Assembly (NCBI GenBank): GCA_017651185.1
Contig: JAGCDJ010000042.1
Span: 1 to 64,000 of the forward strand
Direction: 5' to 3'
DNA from: Bacteroidales bacterium
GTDB taxonomy: Bacteria; Bacteroidota; Bacteroidia; Bacteroidales; ML635J-15
DNA: 64,000 nt
Position numbers and translations under genes: made by a program. The first letter of the stretch is position 1. Each line of letters begins with the position of its first letter. Shown here in pieces: positions 17,432 to 25,712 of this stretch. The notes under the pieces were generated by a model that was given only the letters and a program-made list of their open reading frames with translations, had not been told where the DNA came from and ran no database searches.

Positions 17432-18246
17432 TAGACAAGACTATATCTTTCCCTAACGCAAAAATAAACATCGGACTTGACATAGTTGGCCGACGCAACG
17501 ATGGTTACCACGACATTTGCACCGTATTTTACCCGATAAACATAACCGATGCAATGGAAATAATGCCGTCAGAAAAATTCATTTTCGACAACCGAGGCAT
17601 AAAGATAGACTGCGAAATTGAAAAAAACCTCTGCTACAAGGCATACAAAATGCTAAAGGACGATTTCGACTTACCACCAGTTAAATTTGTGCTTTACAAG
17701 CACATACCTTTCGGAAGCGGTTTGGGTGCAGGTTCGTCGGATGCAGCATTCACAATAAAGATGCTAAACGACATGTTTTCTCTAAAACTATCTGTGGAAC
17801 AAATGCTTGCATACGCATCACGACTAGGTGCCGACTGCGCGTTTTTCATACACAATCGACCTATGTTAGCCGAAGGAACAGGAAATATTTTTCACGAAAC
17901 GGAATTATGCCTGACAGGCAAAACACTCGCTATTGTTCTTCCTCCAATTTCGGTAAACACAGCAAAAGCATACGCCAAGTGCCACCCGGCAGAACCTCTA
18001 TTTCGTCTCGAAGAATCGGTAAAACTTCCGTTGCAACAATGGAAAGACCGCATAAAGAACGACTTTGAACCAACAGTTTTTGCCGAAAACCCAATGCTTG
18101 CCGATATCAAACGCAAACTATACGAAAATGGAGCAGTTTTTGCCCAAATGTCAGGGTCAGGGTCAACAATGTATGGTATTTTTGAGGCAAAACCACAAAA
18201 GTTTGAAATTCCAAACTGCAAAATTGAATTTATCGAACTGAAATGA
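17428..18246 (+). CDS. ispE: 4-diphosphocytidyl-2-C-methyl-D-erythritol kinase
   Basis: GHMP-family kinase that phosphorylates the 2-hydroxyl of CDP-methylerythritol, the step before IspF. Visible motifs: FPNAKINIGLDIVGRR at the N-terminus, the ATP loop PFGSGLGAGSSDAAF, and the C-terminal AQMSGSGSTMYGIF. The 272-residue length is normal. It overlaps dnaG and the following hydrolase gene by 4 nt each (ATGA). Confidence 0.95.
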   Translation: MIDKTISFPNAKINIGLDIVGRRNDGYHDICTVFYPINITDAMEIMPSEKFIFDNRGIKIDCEIEKNLCYKAYKMLKDDFDLPPVKFVLYKHIPFGSGLGAGSSDAAFTIKMLNDMFSLKLSVEQMLAYASRLGADCAFFIHNRPMLAEGTGNIFHETELCLTGKTLAIVLPPISVNTAKAYAKCHPAEPLFRLEESVKLPLQQWKDRIKNDFEPTVFAENPMLADIKRKLYENGAVFAQMSGSGSTMYGIFEAKPQKFEIPNCKIEFIELK

Positions 18247-19001
18247 GAAGGATTATAACCACCATCATTGCAACTTTCAGCATAGTTTTGTCGCTTTTTT
18301 CGCAACAGAACTACGACACTACTGGCAATGCCGAATACTATCGGAAGTTTGCATTCCGTTCATTTTCAAACGAAAACCTAACACTCCCCTACCGCGAAGC
18401 AAAACTGTGCAGTACAGCAAATGGTAAATCCGCATTAGTTATATTCCTGCACAGCAGTTCTTACCGTGGAGACGACAACAAGTCGCAAATACGCGGACAT
18501 GCGATACGAAACATTGTAAACTATTTGGAACGCAACAACATAAAATCTATTGTCGTCGCCCCGCAATGCGACAAAAACCACTTCTGGAACGACAGCGACT
18601 CGAAGGCAAGTTCAGCAGCAAAGCAACTGATTGACAAGTTAATTGCCGACAACACTGACATCGACAGCAAACGAGTGTATATTTTGGGGTCATCGAGCGG
18701 TGGCGCTGGCGTTTGGCGCATGGTTTCCGATTATCCCGACACTTTTGCAGCAGCAATGGCTGTCGCCTCGTATCCACGCAATGTATATCCGAAAAATCTC
18801 GCCAAGACACCTTTTTGTTGCGTAGTCGGCACAAAGGACAATATAGCAACAGTTTCATCAGTAAAGCCAACCATAAAGGAAATCGAGAAATACGGTGGTA
18901 CGACAAACCTAATCGTTGAAAAGGGAAGCGACCATGTCGCCACATGCACCAACGCATTCAGCGACAACAATTTGAACTGGATATTCGAAAAACAAAAATA
19001 G
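18243..19001 (+). CDS. Exported alpha/beta hydrolase (esterase-like)
   Basis: A 252-residue protein with an N-terminal signal peptide ending near LFSQQ. The core has the alpha/beta-hydrolase pattern: ALVIFLHSSSYRGDD (oxyanion region), the nucleophile elbow GSSSGG in VYILGSSSGGAG, and a late His in KGSDHVATC; the acid is probably the Asp of VVGTKDN. It resembles the phospholipase/carboxylesterase and PHB-depolymerase-like exported esterases. The substrate is unknown. It is coupled to ispE by a 4-nt overlap, but that coupling does not point to a shared pathway. Confidence 0.7.
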   Translation: MRRIITTIIATFSIVLSLFSQQNYDTTGNAEYYRKFAFRSFSNENLTLPYREAKLCSTANGKSALVIFLHSSSYRGDDNKSQIRGHAIRNIVNYLERNNIKSIVVAPQCDKNHFWNDSDSKASSAAKQLIDKLIADNTDIDSKRVYILGSSSGGAGVWRMVSDYPDTFAAAMAVASYPRNVYPKNLAKTPFCCVVGTKDNIATVSSVKPTIKEIEKYGGTTNLIVEKGSDHVATCTNAFSDNNLNWIFEKQK

Positions 19002-19023
19002 TTAATCATTAAAAAATAAAGTT

Positions 19024-19335
19024 ATGTTATTAGCAAGTATTGAAACAATTCCAGGAAAGAACTTTGAAGTTCTTGGAATAGTAAAGGGAACAGTAGTACA
19101 GTCAAAACACATTGGACGCGACATTTTGGCAGGATTGAAAACAATAGTCGGTGGCGAAATACAAGGTTACACCGATATGCTTATAGAAGCACGCAGTATT
19201 GCAACCGAACGCATGACAAAGGAAGCCGAAGCACTTGGTGCAGATGCAATTATCGGAATGCGCTATTGCACATCTGCTGTTATGGAAGGCGCTGCCGAAA
19301 TAGTTGCCTACGGAACAGCAGTAAAATTCATATAA
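19024..19335 (+). CDS. YbjQ/UPF0145 family protein
   Basis: A 103-residue protein covering the whole YbjQ (UPF0145) family: IPGKNFEVLGIVKGTVVQS at the start, GGEIQGYTDMLIEAR in the middle, then EALGADAIIGMRY and the C-terminal EIVAYGTAVKF. The family forms pentameric beta-rich rings and is sometimes called a heavy-metal-binding domain, but no firm function is known. It sits between the hydrolase and kamE; a small hairpin follows. Confidence 0.85.
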   Translation: MLLASIETIPGKNFEVLGIVKGTVVQSKHIGRDILAGLKTIVGGEIQGYTDMLIEARSIATERMTKEAEALGADAIIGMRYCTSAVMEGAAEIVAYGTAVKFI

Positions 19336-19341
19336 AGTATG

Positions 19342-19360
19342 GGCAGATTTGATATCTGCC
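19342..19360 (+). terminator. Small hairpin after the YbjQ-like gene
   Basis: Arms GGCAGAT / ATCTGCC with a 5-nt loop. Only a weak T run follows, so it may be a palindromic repeat rather than an efficient terminator. It separates the upstream run from the kamE promoter. Confidence 0.4.
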
Positions 19361-19373
19361 ATCCTTTAAAAAT

Positions 19374-19410
19374 TAAATCGCCAATCGTATTTCATAAATC
19401 GTAAATTAAT
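19374..19410. repeat. AT-rich CGTAAAT-type repeat
   Basis: Contains AATCGTAT and AATCGTAAAT units like those at 12047-12076 and 46461-46487. It lies just upstream of the kamE -7 box. Confidence 0.3.
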
Positions 19411-19412
19411 TG

Positions 19413-19421
19413 TATCTTTGC
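19413..19421 (+). promoter_or_regulatory. -7 promoter box for kamE
   Basis: TATCTTTGC, exact consensus, 20 nt before the kamE ATG. Confidence 0.65.
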
Positions 19422-19441
19422 GCCTCTAAAATTGATTTGCA

Positions 19442-20233
19442 ATGAGTGAAGGACTATACTCAATGGAAGCTAAGGATTTTGACAAAACCTTAGACTTAAC
19501 GAAAATAAAGCCATACGGCGACACAATGAACGACGGCAAAACCCAGATAAGCTTCACATTGCCTGTACCCGCTGGTGCCGAAGCAGAAGAAGCCGCAAAG
19601 CAACTCCTCAAGAAAATGGGGTTCGAAAATCCGCTAGTCGTTTATTCAAAGGAACTTACCGAAGGTTTCACATTCTTCAACTGCTACGGAAGCAGCACTC
19701 ATACCGTTGACTATACCAACATACATGTTCCTAAGGTTGAATCGACTGTAATGGGCATGAAGGAAACAGATGATTTCATCCGCGAACACATTGGACGCAA
19801 GATAGTTGTCGTTGGCGCAAGCACCGGAACCGATGCTCACACCGTAGGCATCGACGCCATAATGAATATGAAAGGTTATGCTGGTCACTATGGCATAGAG
19901 CGTTACGATATGTTTGAGGCTCTTAACATGGGAAGCCAGGTGCCAAACGAAGAATTCATCGCCAAGGCAATAGAAATGCACGCCGACGCTCTGCTTGTTT
20001 CGCAAACAGTAACACAGAAGGACATTCACATCAAGAACATGACAGAACTTGTCGAAATGCTTGAGGCAGAAGGTCTGCGCGACAAGGTTATCCTCATTTG
20101 CGGCGGTCCGCGTATAAGCCACGAACTTGCACAGGAACTCGGTTACGATGCTGGTTTCGGTGCAAATAGCTACGCCGACGATGTAGCATCGTTCGTTGCG
20201 CAGGAACTCGACAGGCGATTGAACAACAAATAG
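19442..20233 (+). CDS. kamE: Lysine 5,6-aminomutase beta subunit
   Basis: Small subunit of the adenosylcobalamin- and PLP-dependent mutase that moves the terminal amino group of lysine or beta-lysine in lysine fermentation. The 263-residue protein has the B12-binding signature DAHTVG, with Asp131 and His133 (lower axial cobalt ligand), and Lys144 at the position known to form the PLP aldimine in the Clostridium enzyme. The Rossmann-like B12 domain continues with LLVSQTVTQ and LICGGPRISHELA. No gene for the large subunit (kamD) or the rest of the lysine pathway is in the window. It has its own promoter, and its stop abuts the rsgA start. Confidence 0.88.
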   Translation: MSEGLYSMEAKDFDKTLDLTKIKPYGDTMNDGKTQISFTLPVPAGAEAEEAAKQLLKKMGFENPLVVYSKELTEGFTFFNCYGSSTHTVDYTNIHVPKVESTVMGMKETDDFIREHIGRKIVVVGASTGTDAHTVGIDAIMNMKGYAGHYGIERYDMFEALNMGSQVPNEEFIAKAIEMHADALLVSQTVTQKDIHIKNMTELVEMLEAEGLRDKVILICGGPRISHELAQELGYDAGFGANSYADDVASFVAQELDRRLNNK

Positions 20234-20238
20234 TGCCG

Positions 20239-21168
20239 ATGCTTAAAACAGGAACGGTTATACAGTCTAACGGCAGCAACTGCATAGTAGCATGCAATGA
20301 CCAAAAATACGACTGCGTAATCAAAGGAAAACTTAGGCAAAAGGGTTACAACTCGACAAATCCCGTAGCAGTCGGTGATATTGTCGAGTTTGACATTTCT
20401 ATAGAACCAGCGACAATTGCAAGCATACACGAACGCCGAAACTGCATAATCCGCAAATCTACAAACTTGTCGAAGCAATCGCATGTGATTGCCGCCAACA
20501 TCGACCAGGCAGTATTCGTATTCACAATGCACCACCCCGAAACCACAACCGTTTTCCTCGACCGCTTCCTTGTGTCGGCAGAATCTTACAGCATTCCGAC
20601 AATTATAATCTTCAACAAGATAGACATTTACAAGCCAGAGGAATTTGACCAAGTCGCCGAACTTATGGCAACTTACGCCGAAATTGGCTACAAGGTGCTT
20701 GATGTTTCGGTAACGAAAAAGCACAACCTCGATGCCGTGCGCGAAATTCTAAAAGACAAGGTCAGTTTAATTTCGGGACAAAGTGGAGTTGGAAAAACCT
20801 CAATAGTCAATGCCGTATCCGGACTAAACCTCAAAACAGCAAGCATTTCCGATTCTCACGATTCGGGCAAGCACACGACCTCCTTTGCTCAAATGCTAAA
20901 ACTCGACTTTGGCGGATATATAATCGATACTCCTGGGGTTCGTGCATTCGGACTTGTGGAACTTGAACGCAACTGCATTTCACACTATTTCCCCGAAATC
21001 TTCAAGACTGCCGAAAAATGTCGCTTCTACAACTGCACTCACACCAGCGAACCGGGTTGTGCCGTGAAGGAAGCAGTAGAAAATGGCGACATCGCATGGA
21101 GCAGATACCATTCGTACACCAACATTTATTTCGACGAAGACGAAAAACACAGACGAGAAGATTACTAA
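20239..21168 (+). CDS. rsgA: Ribosome small subunit-dependent GTPase A
   Basis: Circularly permuted GTPase (YjeQ) that releases factors late in 30S assembly. Order of motifs: N-terminal OB fold, then G4 FNKIDIY, G5-like DVSVTKK, the P-loop GQSGVGKTS and G3 DTPGVRAFG. The C-terminal zinc site shows CRFYNCTHTSEPGCAV. The ATG at 20239 is preferred to a GTG at 20233 that overlaps the kamE stop; either way the genes are 0-5 nt apart and probably co-transcribed. About 309 aa, normal length. Confidence 0.95.
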   Translation: MLKTGTVIQSNGSNCIVACNDQKYDCVIKGKLRQKGYNSTNPVAVGDIVEFDISIEPATIASIHERRNCIIRKSTNLSKQSHVIAANIDQAVFVFTMHHPETTTVFLDRFLVSAESYSIPTIIIFNKIDIYKPEEFDQVAELMATYAEIGYKVLDVSVTKKHNLDAVREILKDKVSLISGQSGVGKTSIVNAVSGLNLKTASISDSHDSGKHTTSFAQMLKLDFGGYIIDTPGVRAFGLVELERNCISHYFPEIFKTAEKCRFYNCTHTSEPGCAVKEAVENGDIAWSRYHSYTNIYFDEDEKHRREDY

Positions 21169-21181
21169 TTACAAAAACATT

Positions 21182-21586
21182 ATGCAAATGAAGAACTTAA
21201 AATCATTAATATTTGTTATTGTACTTCTGCTTTCGGCAACCAGCATTTTCGCACAAAAGACAGAAAATTTCAAAACATTTTGGAAATCATTTGTTACCGA
21301 TTCTGTTTTTCAAAAGGAGCGCACACAATTTCCGCTCACATTCACATACTCACAATATGGAGAAATAGAAGAAGAACACGATGATATGATAACAGAAAAA
21401 CTATCTGCCGACGATTGGTGGTTCTTAATACTCGAAGACGAATACTCAAAAAACAAATTCAAAAAGGAAAACGACAAATACATAGTAGAACAGATTGGAA
21501 TTGAAAACGGCATTTACATAACATTTACCTTCGCAGTTTTCGACAGCAAATGGTATCTGGTTAGAATTGTTGACCTAAGCATATAA
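21182..21586 (+). CDS. Small exported protein, DUF4348-like
   Basis: About 134 residues with a signal peptide ending SIFAQK. The mature part (FKTFWKSFVTDSVFQKERTQFPL, then DDWWFLILEDEY and the C-terminal WYLVRIVDLSI) resembles the DUF4348 proteins of Bacteroidales, although this assignment is weak. The start at 21182 (or the in-frame ATG at 21188) is chosen because it opens the signal peptide; the longer frame overlaps rsgA. It lies between rsgA and surE in the same run. Confidence 0.6.
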   Translation: MQMKNLKSLIFVIVLLLSATSIFAQKTENFKTFWKSFVTDSVFQKERTQFPLTFTYSQYGEIEEEHDDMITEKLSADDWWFLILEDEYSKNKFKKENDKYIVEQIGIENGIYITFTFAVFDSKWYLVRIVDLSI

Positions 21587-21589
21587 TAT

Positions 21590-22357
21590 ATGGAAGAACG
21601 CCTTATACTAATATCAAACGACGACGGAATTGCCTCGAAGGGCATCGACACGCTCATACGCATAGCTCAGCCATACGGCAAACTCGTAGTTGTCGCCCCT
21701 GTAAACGCACAGTCGGGGAAATCGCATTCGGTATCATTAACCACACCCATACGATACGAAATAAGACACAGCAGCAAAAAACTTGAAAAATATGTTCTGT
21801 ACGGAACCCCAGTCGATTGTGTAAAGGGAGCTCTTACCAAAATCCTTCCTCGCAAACCAGACCTTATGCTTTCGGGAATAAACCATGGTTCAAACTCGGC
21901 AATTAGCGTTGTCTACTCGGGAACTATGGGCGCAGCAATCGAAGCATCATTTTACGGAATTCCATCAATTGGACTTTCTATTATAACACACGATGCAGAT
22001 GCCGATTTTGAAACGATAGAAAAAACCGCACCAGCACTCATAGAGAAAGTTCTAGAACATGGACTACCAAATCAGGTAAGTTTAAATGTAAACTACCCTG
22101 TCACAACGCCTGACAAATTCAAGGGATTCAAAATATGTACGCAGACAAAGAGCTACTGGTACGAGGACTTTGAGGAAACAACCGACCACTTTGGAAATAT
22201 AGCATACTATCAGCGCGGACACATAGTGAACATGGAACCCGAAAATCCCGACTGCGACGAAAATGCCCTTGCAGAAAATTACGCAGCAATTGTTCCTGTA
22301 CGAGCCGATTTCACTGAATACAAATTGATTAACGAACTAAAAAATTGGAATTTATAA
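21590..22357 (+). CDS. surE: 5'/3'-nucleotidase SurE
   Basis: Metal-dependent phosphatase that removes phosphates from nucleoside 5'- and 3'-monophosphates and short polyphosphates. The N-terminal metal site LISNDDGI, then AQSGKSHSVSL, GTPVDCVKGAL and SGINHGSN are all intact. The 255-residue length is normal. The next gene starts 1 nt after the stop. Confidence 0.95.
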   Translation: MEERLILISNDDGIASKGIDTLIRIAQPYGKLVVVAPVNAQSGKSHSVSLTTPIRYEIRHSSKKLEKYVLYGTPVDCVKGALTKILPRKPDLMLSGINHGSNSAISVVYSGTMGAAIEASFYGIPSIGLSIITHDADADFETIEKTAPALIEKVLEHGLPNQVSLNVNYPVTTPDKFKGFKICTQTKSYWYEDFEETTDHFGNIAYYQRGHIVNMEPENPDCDENALAENYAAIVPVRADFTEYKLINELKNWNL

Positions 22358-22358
22358 T

Positions 22359-22676
22359 ATGGAAGCAAGACCAAACATGATAAAAAGGTTCAACAAACCG
22401 ATTTTCGGTCTGTTGATTGGTATTATTGTACCGATAATTGCATTCTTCATCTATTTCCTAATCGAACACTTCATGTACGGATGGGGATTTGTAGATTTCA
22501 TAAACAGACTTATCGAAATCAAATCGATTCTACCGCCAAGCCTCTGCGTTTTTGCCGACCTTATCCCCTACTTCATTTTCAAGAAGTTGGATTATTGGTA
22601 TGCAGTTAAGGGTCTGGTAATCTCGCTGGTAATTTACACGCTGATATTTGTTGTCCTCACATTCATGAAATATTAA
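22359..22676 (+). CDS. Small inner-membrane protein, unknown
   Basis: 105 residues with three predicted membrane segments: about residues 14-34 (GLLIGIIVPIIAFFIYFLI), 58-75 (CVFADLIPYFIF) and 83-103 (GLVISLVIYTLIFVVLTF). No catalytic motif is seen. It is tightly packed between surE (1 nt) and lpxB (0 nt), a placement that hints at an envelope role, but no function can be assigned. Confidence 0.65.
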   Translation: MEARPNMIKRFNKPIFGLLIGIIVPIIAFFIYFLIEHFMYGWGFVDFINRLIEIKSILPPSLCVFADLIPYFIFKKLDYWYAVKGLVISLVIYTLIFVVLTFMKY

Positions 22677-23801
22677 ATGAGGTATTTCGTAATTGCCGGC
22701 GAAGCATCGGGTGACCTGCACGGGTCATTCCTTGTGGAGCAAATAAAAATTGCCGACCACGACGCCACCATCGAAGGATGGGGCGGTGACCTGATGTCGG
22801 CACAAGGCGTAAAATTGCACAAGCACATCAAGGACTTGGCATTTATGGGTTTCGTAGAGGTTGCTAAGAACCTGTCGACAATTTTTGCAAACATAAAGCT
22901 TGTAAAGCAACAAATTACAGACTTCAAACCCGATGCCCTTGTGCTTGTCGATTACCCCGGATTCAATTTCCGCATTGCCAAATGGGCAAAGAAACAAGGT
23001 TTCAAAGTGCTGTATTTCATTTCGCCAAACGTCTGGGCATGGAAGTCGAACCGCGTGTACAAGGTTCGCGACAATACCGACAGGATGTACACTATTCTTC
23101 CGTTCGAGAAAGCTTTTTACGCAAAATATGACATTGATGTCGAATATTTTGGGCATCCGCTTGTCGACGTGATTGCATCGTACAAGGCAAAAAGCATTGA
23201 CGAGTTCCGTCAAATGCACAATCTTCCCGACAAACCCATAATTGCAACAATGGCAGGCAGCCGCCGACAGGAAATCAGCCGTATGCTGCCAATAATGGTC
23301 GAAACTGCTAAAAAATTTCCACAATACCTGTTCCTAATCACAGGCGCACCAGCCATCGACAGGGAATTTTACAACCAGTTTCTTACCGACAAACCAGAAA
23401 ACATGGAATTGCTTTTTAACAGCACCTACGAAATTCTCTCCCATGCCGAAGCAGGAATTGTAACATCAGGCACAGCAACGCTCGAAGCTGCATTGTTTGG
23501 CGTTCCGCAGGTGGTTTGCTACAAGGCCGATGCATTTTCGGTATTCATAGCAAGACAGGTATCAAGGTTTTCGGGAGTAAAATACATTTCACTGGTAAAT
23601 CTAATTCTCGACAAACCAAGTGTGCGAGAACTCATTCAGGATGACCTTACAGTGCAAAATGCGACCGAGGAACTTGGCAAAATTATAGTAGGTGGCACAA
23701 AACGCCCATCCATCGAAAGCGATTACGATGAACTATACGGAAAACTTGGTGAAAAAGGCGTATACAAACGCATTGCCGAGGACATTACCAAAAGAATCTA
23801 A
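22677..23801 (+). CDS. lpxB: Lipid-A-disaccharide synthase
   Basis: GT19 glycosyltransferase that joins UDP-2,3-diacylglucosamine and lipid X to form the lipid A disaccharide at the inner membrane. The N-terminal GEASGDLHGS, the GWGGDLMSAQG and FMGFVEVAKNL segments, VLVDYPGFNFR, the sugar-nucleotide region MAGSRRQEISRMLP, and SGTATLEAALFGVPQVVCYK are all typical. The 374-residue length is normal. It abuts the preceding membrane-protein gene and ends the long plus-strand run; a strong terminator follows. Confidence 0.96.
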   Translation: MRYFVIAGEASGDLHGSFLVEQIKIADHDATIEGWGGDLMSAQGVKLHKHIKDLAFMGFVEVAKNLSTIFANIKLVKQQITDFKPDALVLVDYPGFNFRIAKWAKKQGFKVLYFISPNVWAWKSNRVYKVRDNTDRMYTILPFEKAFYAKYDIDVEYFGHPLVDVIASYKAKSIDEFRQMHNLPDKPIIATMAGSRRQEISRMLPIMVETAKKFPQYLFLITGAPAIDREFYNQFLTDKPENMELLFNSTYEILSHAEAGIVTSGTATLEAALFGVPQVVCYKADAFSVFIARQVSRFSGVKYISLVNLILDKPSVRELIQDDLTVQNATEELGKIIVGGTKRPSIESDYDELYGKLGEKGVYKRIAEDITKRI

Positions 23802-23831
23802 TTTTAAAGAAATTTTTCAAACAACAACAAA

Positions 23832-23857
23832 AAAAGGCGGACAATCGTCCGCCTTTT
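23832..23857. terminator. Bidirectional terminator between lpxB and the POT transporter
   Basis: Arms AAAAGGCGGAC / GTCCGCCTTTT with a 4-nt loop. A and T runs on both sides serve the convergent genes lpxB (+) and the transporter (-). Confidence 0.85.
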
Positions 23858-23877
23858 ATATAATAGCAATGTTTGAA

Positions 23878-25542
23878 TTACTTTGCAACTCTTTCGAGCC
23901 ACTTAACCATACCGAACATAACTGCCATTGAAATTACGCAAACTATTGCGAATACCAACCAGCAGTACTGTATTGGCCATGCGTTGTACATCAAAGGACC
24001 AATCCACAGGAAGATGTTACCTACTGCGGTAGCACCAAGCCACAAGCCCTGGCAGAGACCTACCATGTGACGCGGAGCAACCTTCGATACAAACGAAAGT
24101 CCCAACGGTGAAATGAAGAGTTCAGCAACGGTAAGGAAGAAATAAGTAACAATGAGTACCCAAGGACCTAACTTAACTGGGTCTAACAAAGCTCTGAAAT
24201 CTTCTGCTGAAGGATAATTGTTTACAAACGAAAGAACCATCAGGAACAAATATGCACATGCTGCGATACCCATACCGATGCCGATTTTCTTAGGTGTCGA
24301 TATTGCTTTGCCCTTGCGTGTCAATGCTGCGAAAGCAATCATAATTATAGGTGTAAGTACAATTACGAAGAATGGGTTAAGTGCCTGCCAAATTTCTGGA
24401 GCAACAGCTTCTGAGCTTACGAAATCGCGAGCGAAGAACGACAGCGACTGTCCGTTCTGATGGAATGAGAACCAGAAGAAGATTGCAATACCGAGAACTG
24501 CGAACAAAGCAGCCATACGCTGTTTGATTTCCTTTGCCATTGCAGCCTTTTCTTCTGCTGTATATTCAACAACCTTTGCAGTGTCCTTCTTTGCTGGCTG
24601 TGGAAATTTCTTCTTGGAAATGAGGAAGATTATCAACGAGATTGCCATTGCAATAACCGATGCAATAAACGAGAAGTGGATACCTGAGTTGAATACATCA
24701 ATATATGAAGAGCAGAATTCGGTAGTACCCTGAACCAATGACGGATCAATAACCGACTGCGACATTGTTGCTGTGAATTTTTCGGTAACATCGCCACCAT
24801 TGATTACATCGTGGCAAAGAGCCGGCATATCAGCATTGTAAACAAAATTGTGAATCTTCAACCACCACTCACGAATCAACGGAGCGATAAACGGAGCGAT
24901 AACACCGCCGATGTTGATGAATACGTAGAAAATCTGGAAACCGCTGTCGCGTCTATCCTTTGCTTCTGCAAGAGCTTCAGGACCTTTCTTTGCTGCCTCA
25001 GCCTCGAAGTTGTCGTACATCTTTCCGACAAGTGCCTGAAGGTTACCCTTGAACAAACCGTTACCGAAAGCAATGAGCAACAATGCCAAGCAAGTAACGA
25101 TAAGTATCGTCCACCATGTAGCACCGCTATCAACGATGAAACCGTTGGCATCAGTGCCGAACAGAGGAATAGACAATGCCACATAACCCAACGCCATCAC
25201 TATCAAACCCCACTGAATGGTGCGGTTGTAGTTCTGCGTCTTGTCAGCAATTATACCACCCACTAGACTTAGAATATAGATGAGACAGTAGAACACCGAA
25301 TAGATGGCACCTGCCTGCGCGTCAGACAATCCGAACTTCGACACGATGAACAATGCCAACACAGCATTCATGATGTAGTAGCCAAAACGCTCGCCCATGT
25401 TACTGAGGGCTGCTGCAATCAAACCCTTTGGATGATGCTTCAGTGCGGTAACTACATAATAGATCAAGAACGGAATCACAACTATCAAGACCCCGATCAA
25501 AAACACCAATGTACGGTGTTCTGTAAAAAACTGTTGAAACAT
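23878..25542 (-). CDS. POT-family proton:oligopeptide symporter
   Basis: A 554-residue inner-membrane protein with 12 or more hydrophobic segments. The N-terminal NMGERFGYYIMNAVLALF matches the first POT signature, but the usual first Glu of ExxERFxYY is replaced by Asn. Later parts show GNGLFKGNLQALVG, DSGFQIFYVFINIGGVIAPF and FFLTVAELFISPLGLSFV. A hydrophilic stretch (about residues 235-275) may lie outside the membrane. Uptake of di- or tripeptides with protons is the family role. It is a single-gene unit with a promoter box at 25594-25602 and a small hairpin in the leader. Confidence 0.88.
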   Translation of the reverse strand: MFQQFFTEHRTLVFLIGVLIVVIPFLIYYVVTALKHHPKGLIAAALSNMGERFGYYIMNAVLALFIVSKFGLSDAQAGAIYSVFYCLIYILSLVGGIIADKTQNYNRTIQWGLIVMALGYVALSIPLFGTDANGFIVDSGATWWTILIVTCLALLLIAFGNGLFKGNLQALVGKMYDNFEAEAAKKGPEALAEAKDRRDSGFQIFYVFINIGGVIAPFIAPLIREWWLKIHNFVYNADMPALCHDVINGGDVTEKFTATMSQSVIDPSLVQGTTEFCSSYIDVFNSGIHFSFIASVIAMAISLIIFLISKKKFPQPAKKDTAKVVEYTAEEKAAMAKEIKQRMAALFAVLGIAIFFWFSFHQNGQSLSFFARDFVSSEAVAPEIWQALNPFFVIVLTPIIMIAFAALTRKGKAISTPKKIGIGMGIAACAYLFLMVLSFVNNYPSAEDFRALLDPVKLGPWVLIVTYFFLTVAELFISPLGLSFVSKVAPRHMVGLCQGLWLGATAVGNIFLWIGPLMYNAWPIQYCWLVFAIVCVISMAVMFGMVKWLERVAK

Positions 25543-25593
25543 ACTTAGTTATTTTAAATTAAACCTATCGGACACAGTCCGTATTAACAAAAG

Positions 25594-25602
25594 GCAAAGA
25601 TA
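25594..25602 (-). promoter_or_regulatory. -7 promoter box for the POT transporter
   Basis: Minus-strand TATCTTTGC, exact consensus, about 50 nt before the start. The leader contains a 5-bp hairpin (CGGAC / GTCCG, 3-nt loop). Confidence 0.6.
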
Positions 25603-25687
25603 TTACAAAAACCAATAAATCAAAAATTTTTTTCAAAATGCAGACAACAAAATCGCAAACAGTTGTGCCGCTTGGCAAAAAATAAAG

Positions 25688-25696
25688 TACATTTGC
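25688..25696 (+). promoter_or_regulatory. -7 promoter box for the phosphodiesterase gene
   Basis: TACATTTGC, exact consensus, 16 nt before the ATG at 25713. Confidence 0.6.
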
Positions 25697-25712
25697 AAAA
25701 AACTTATATACA

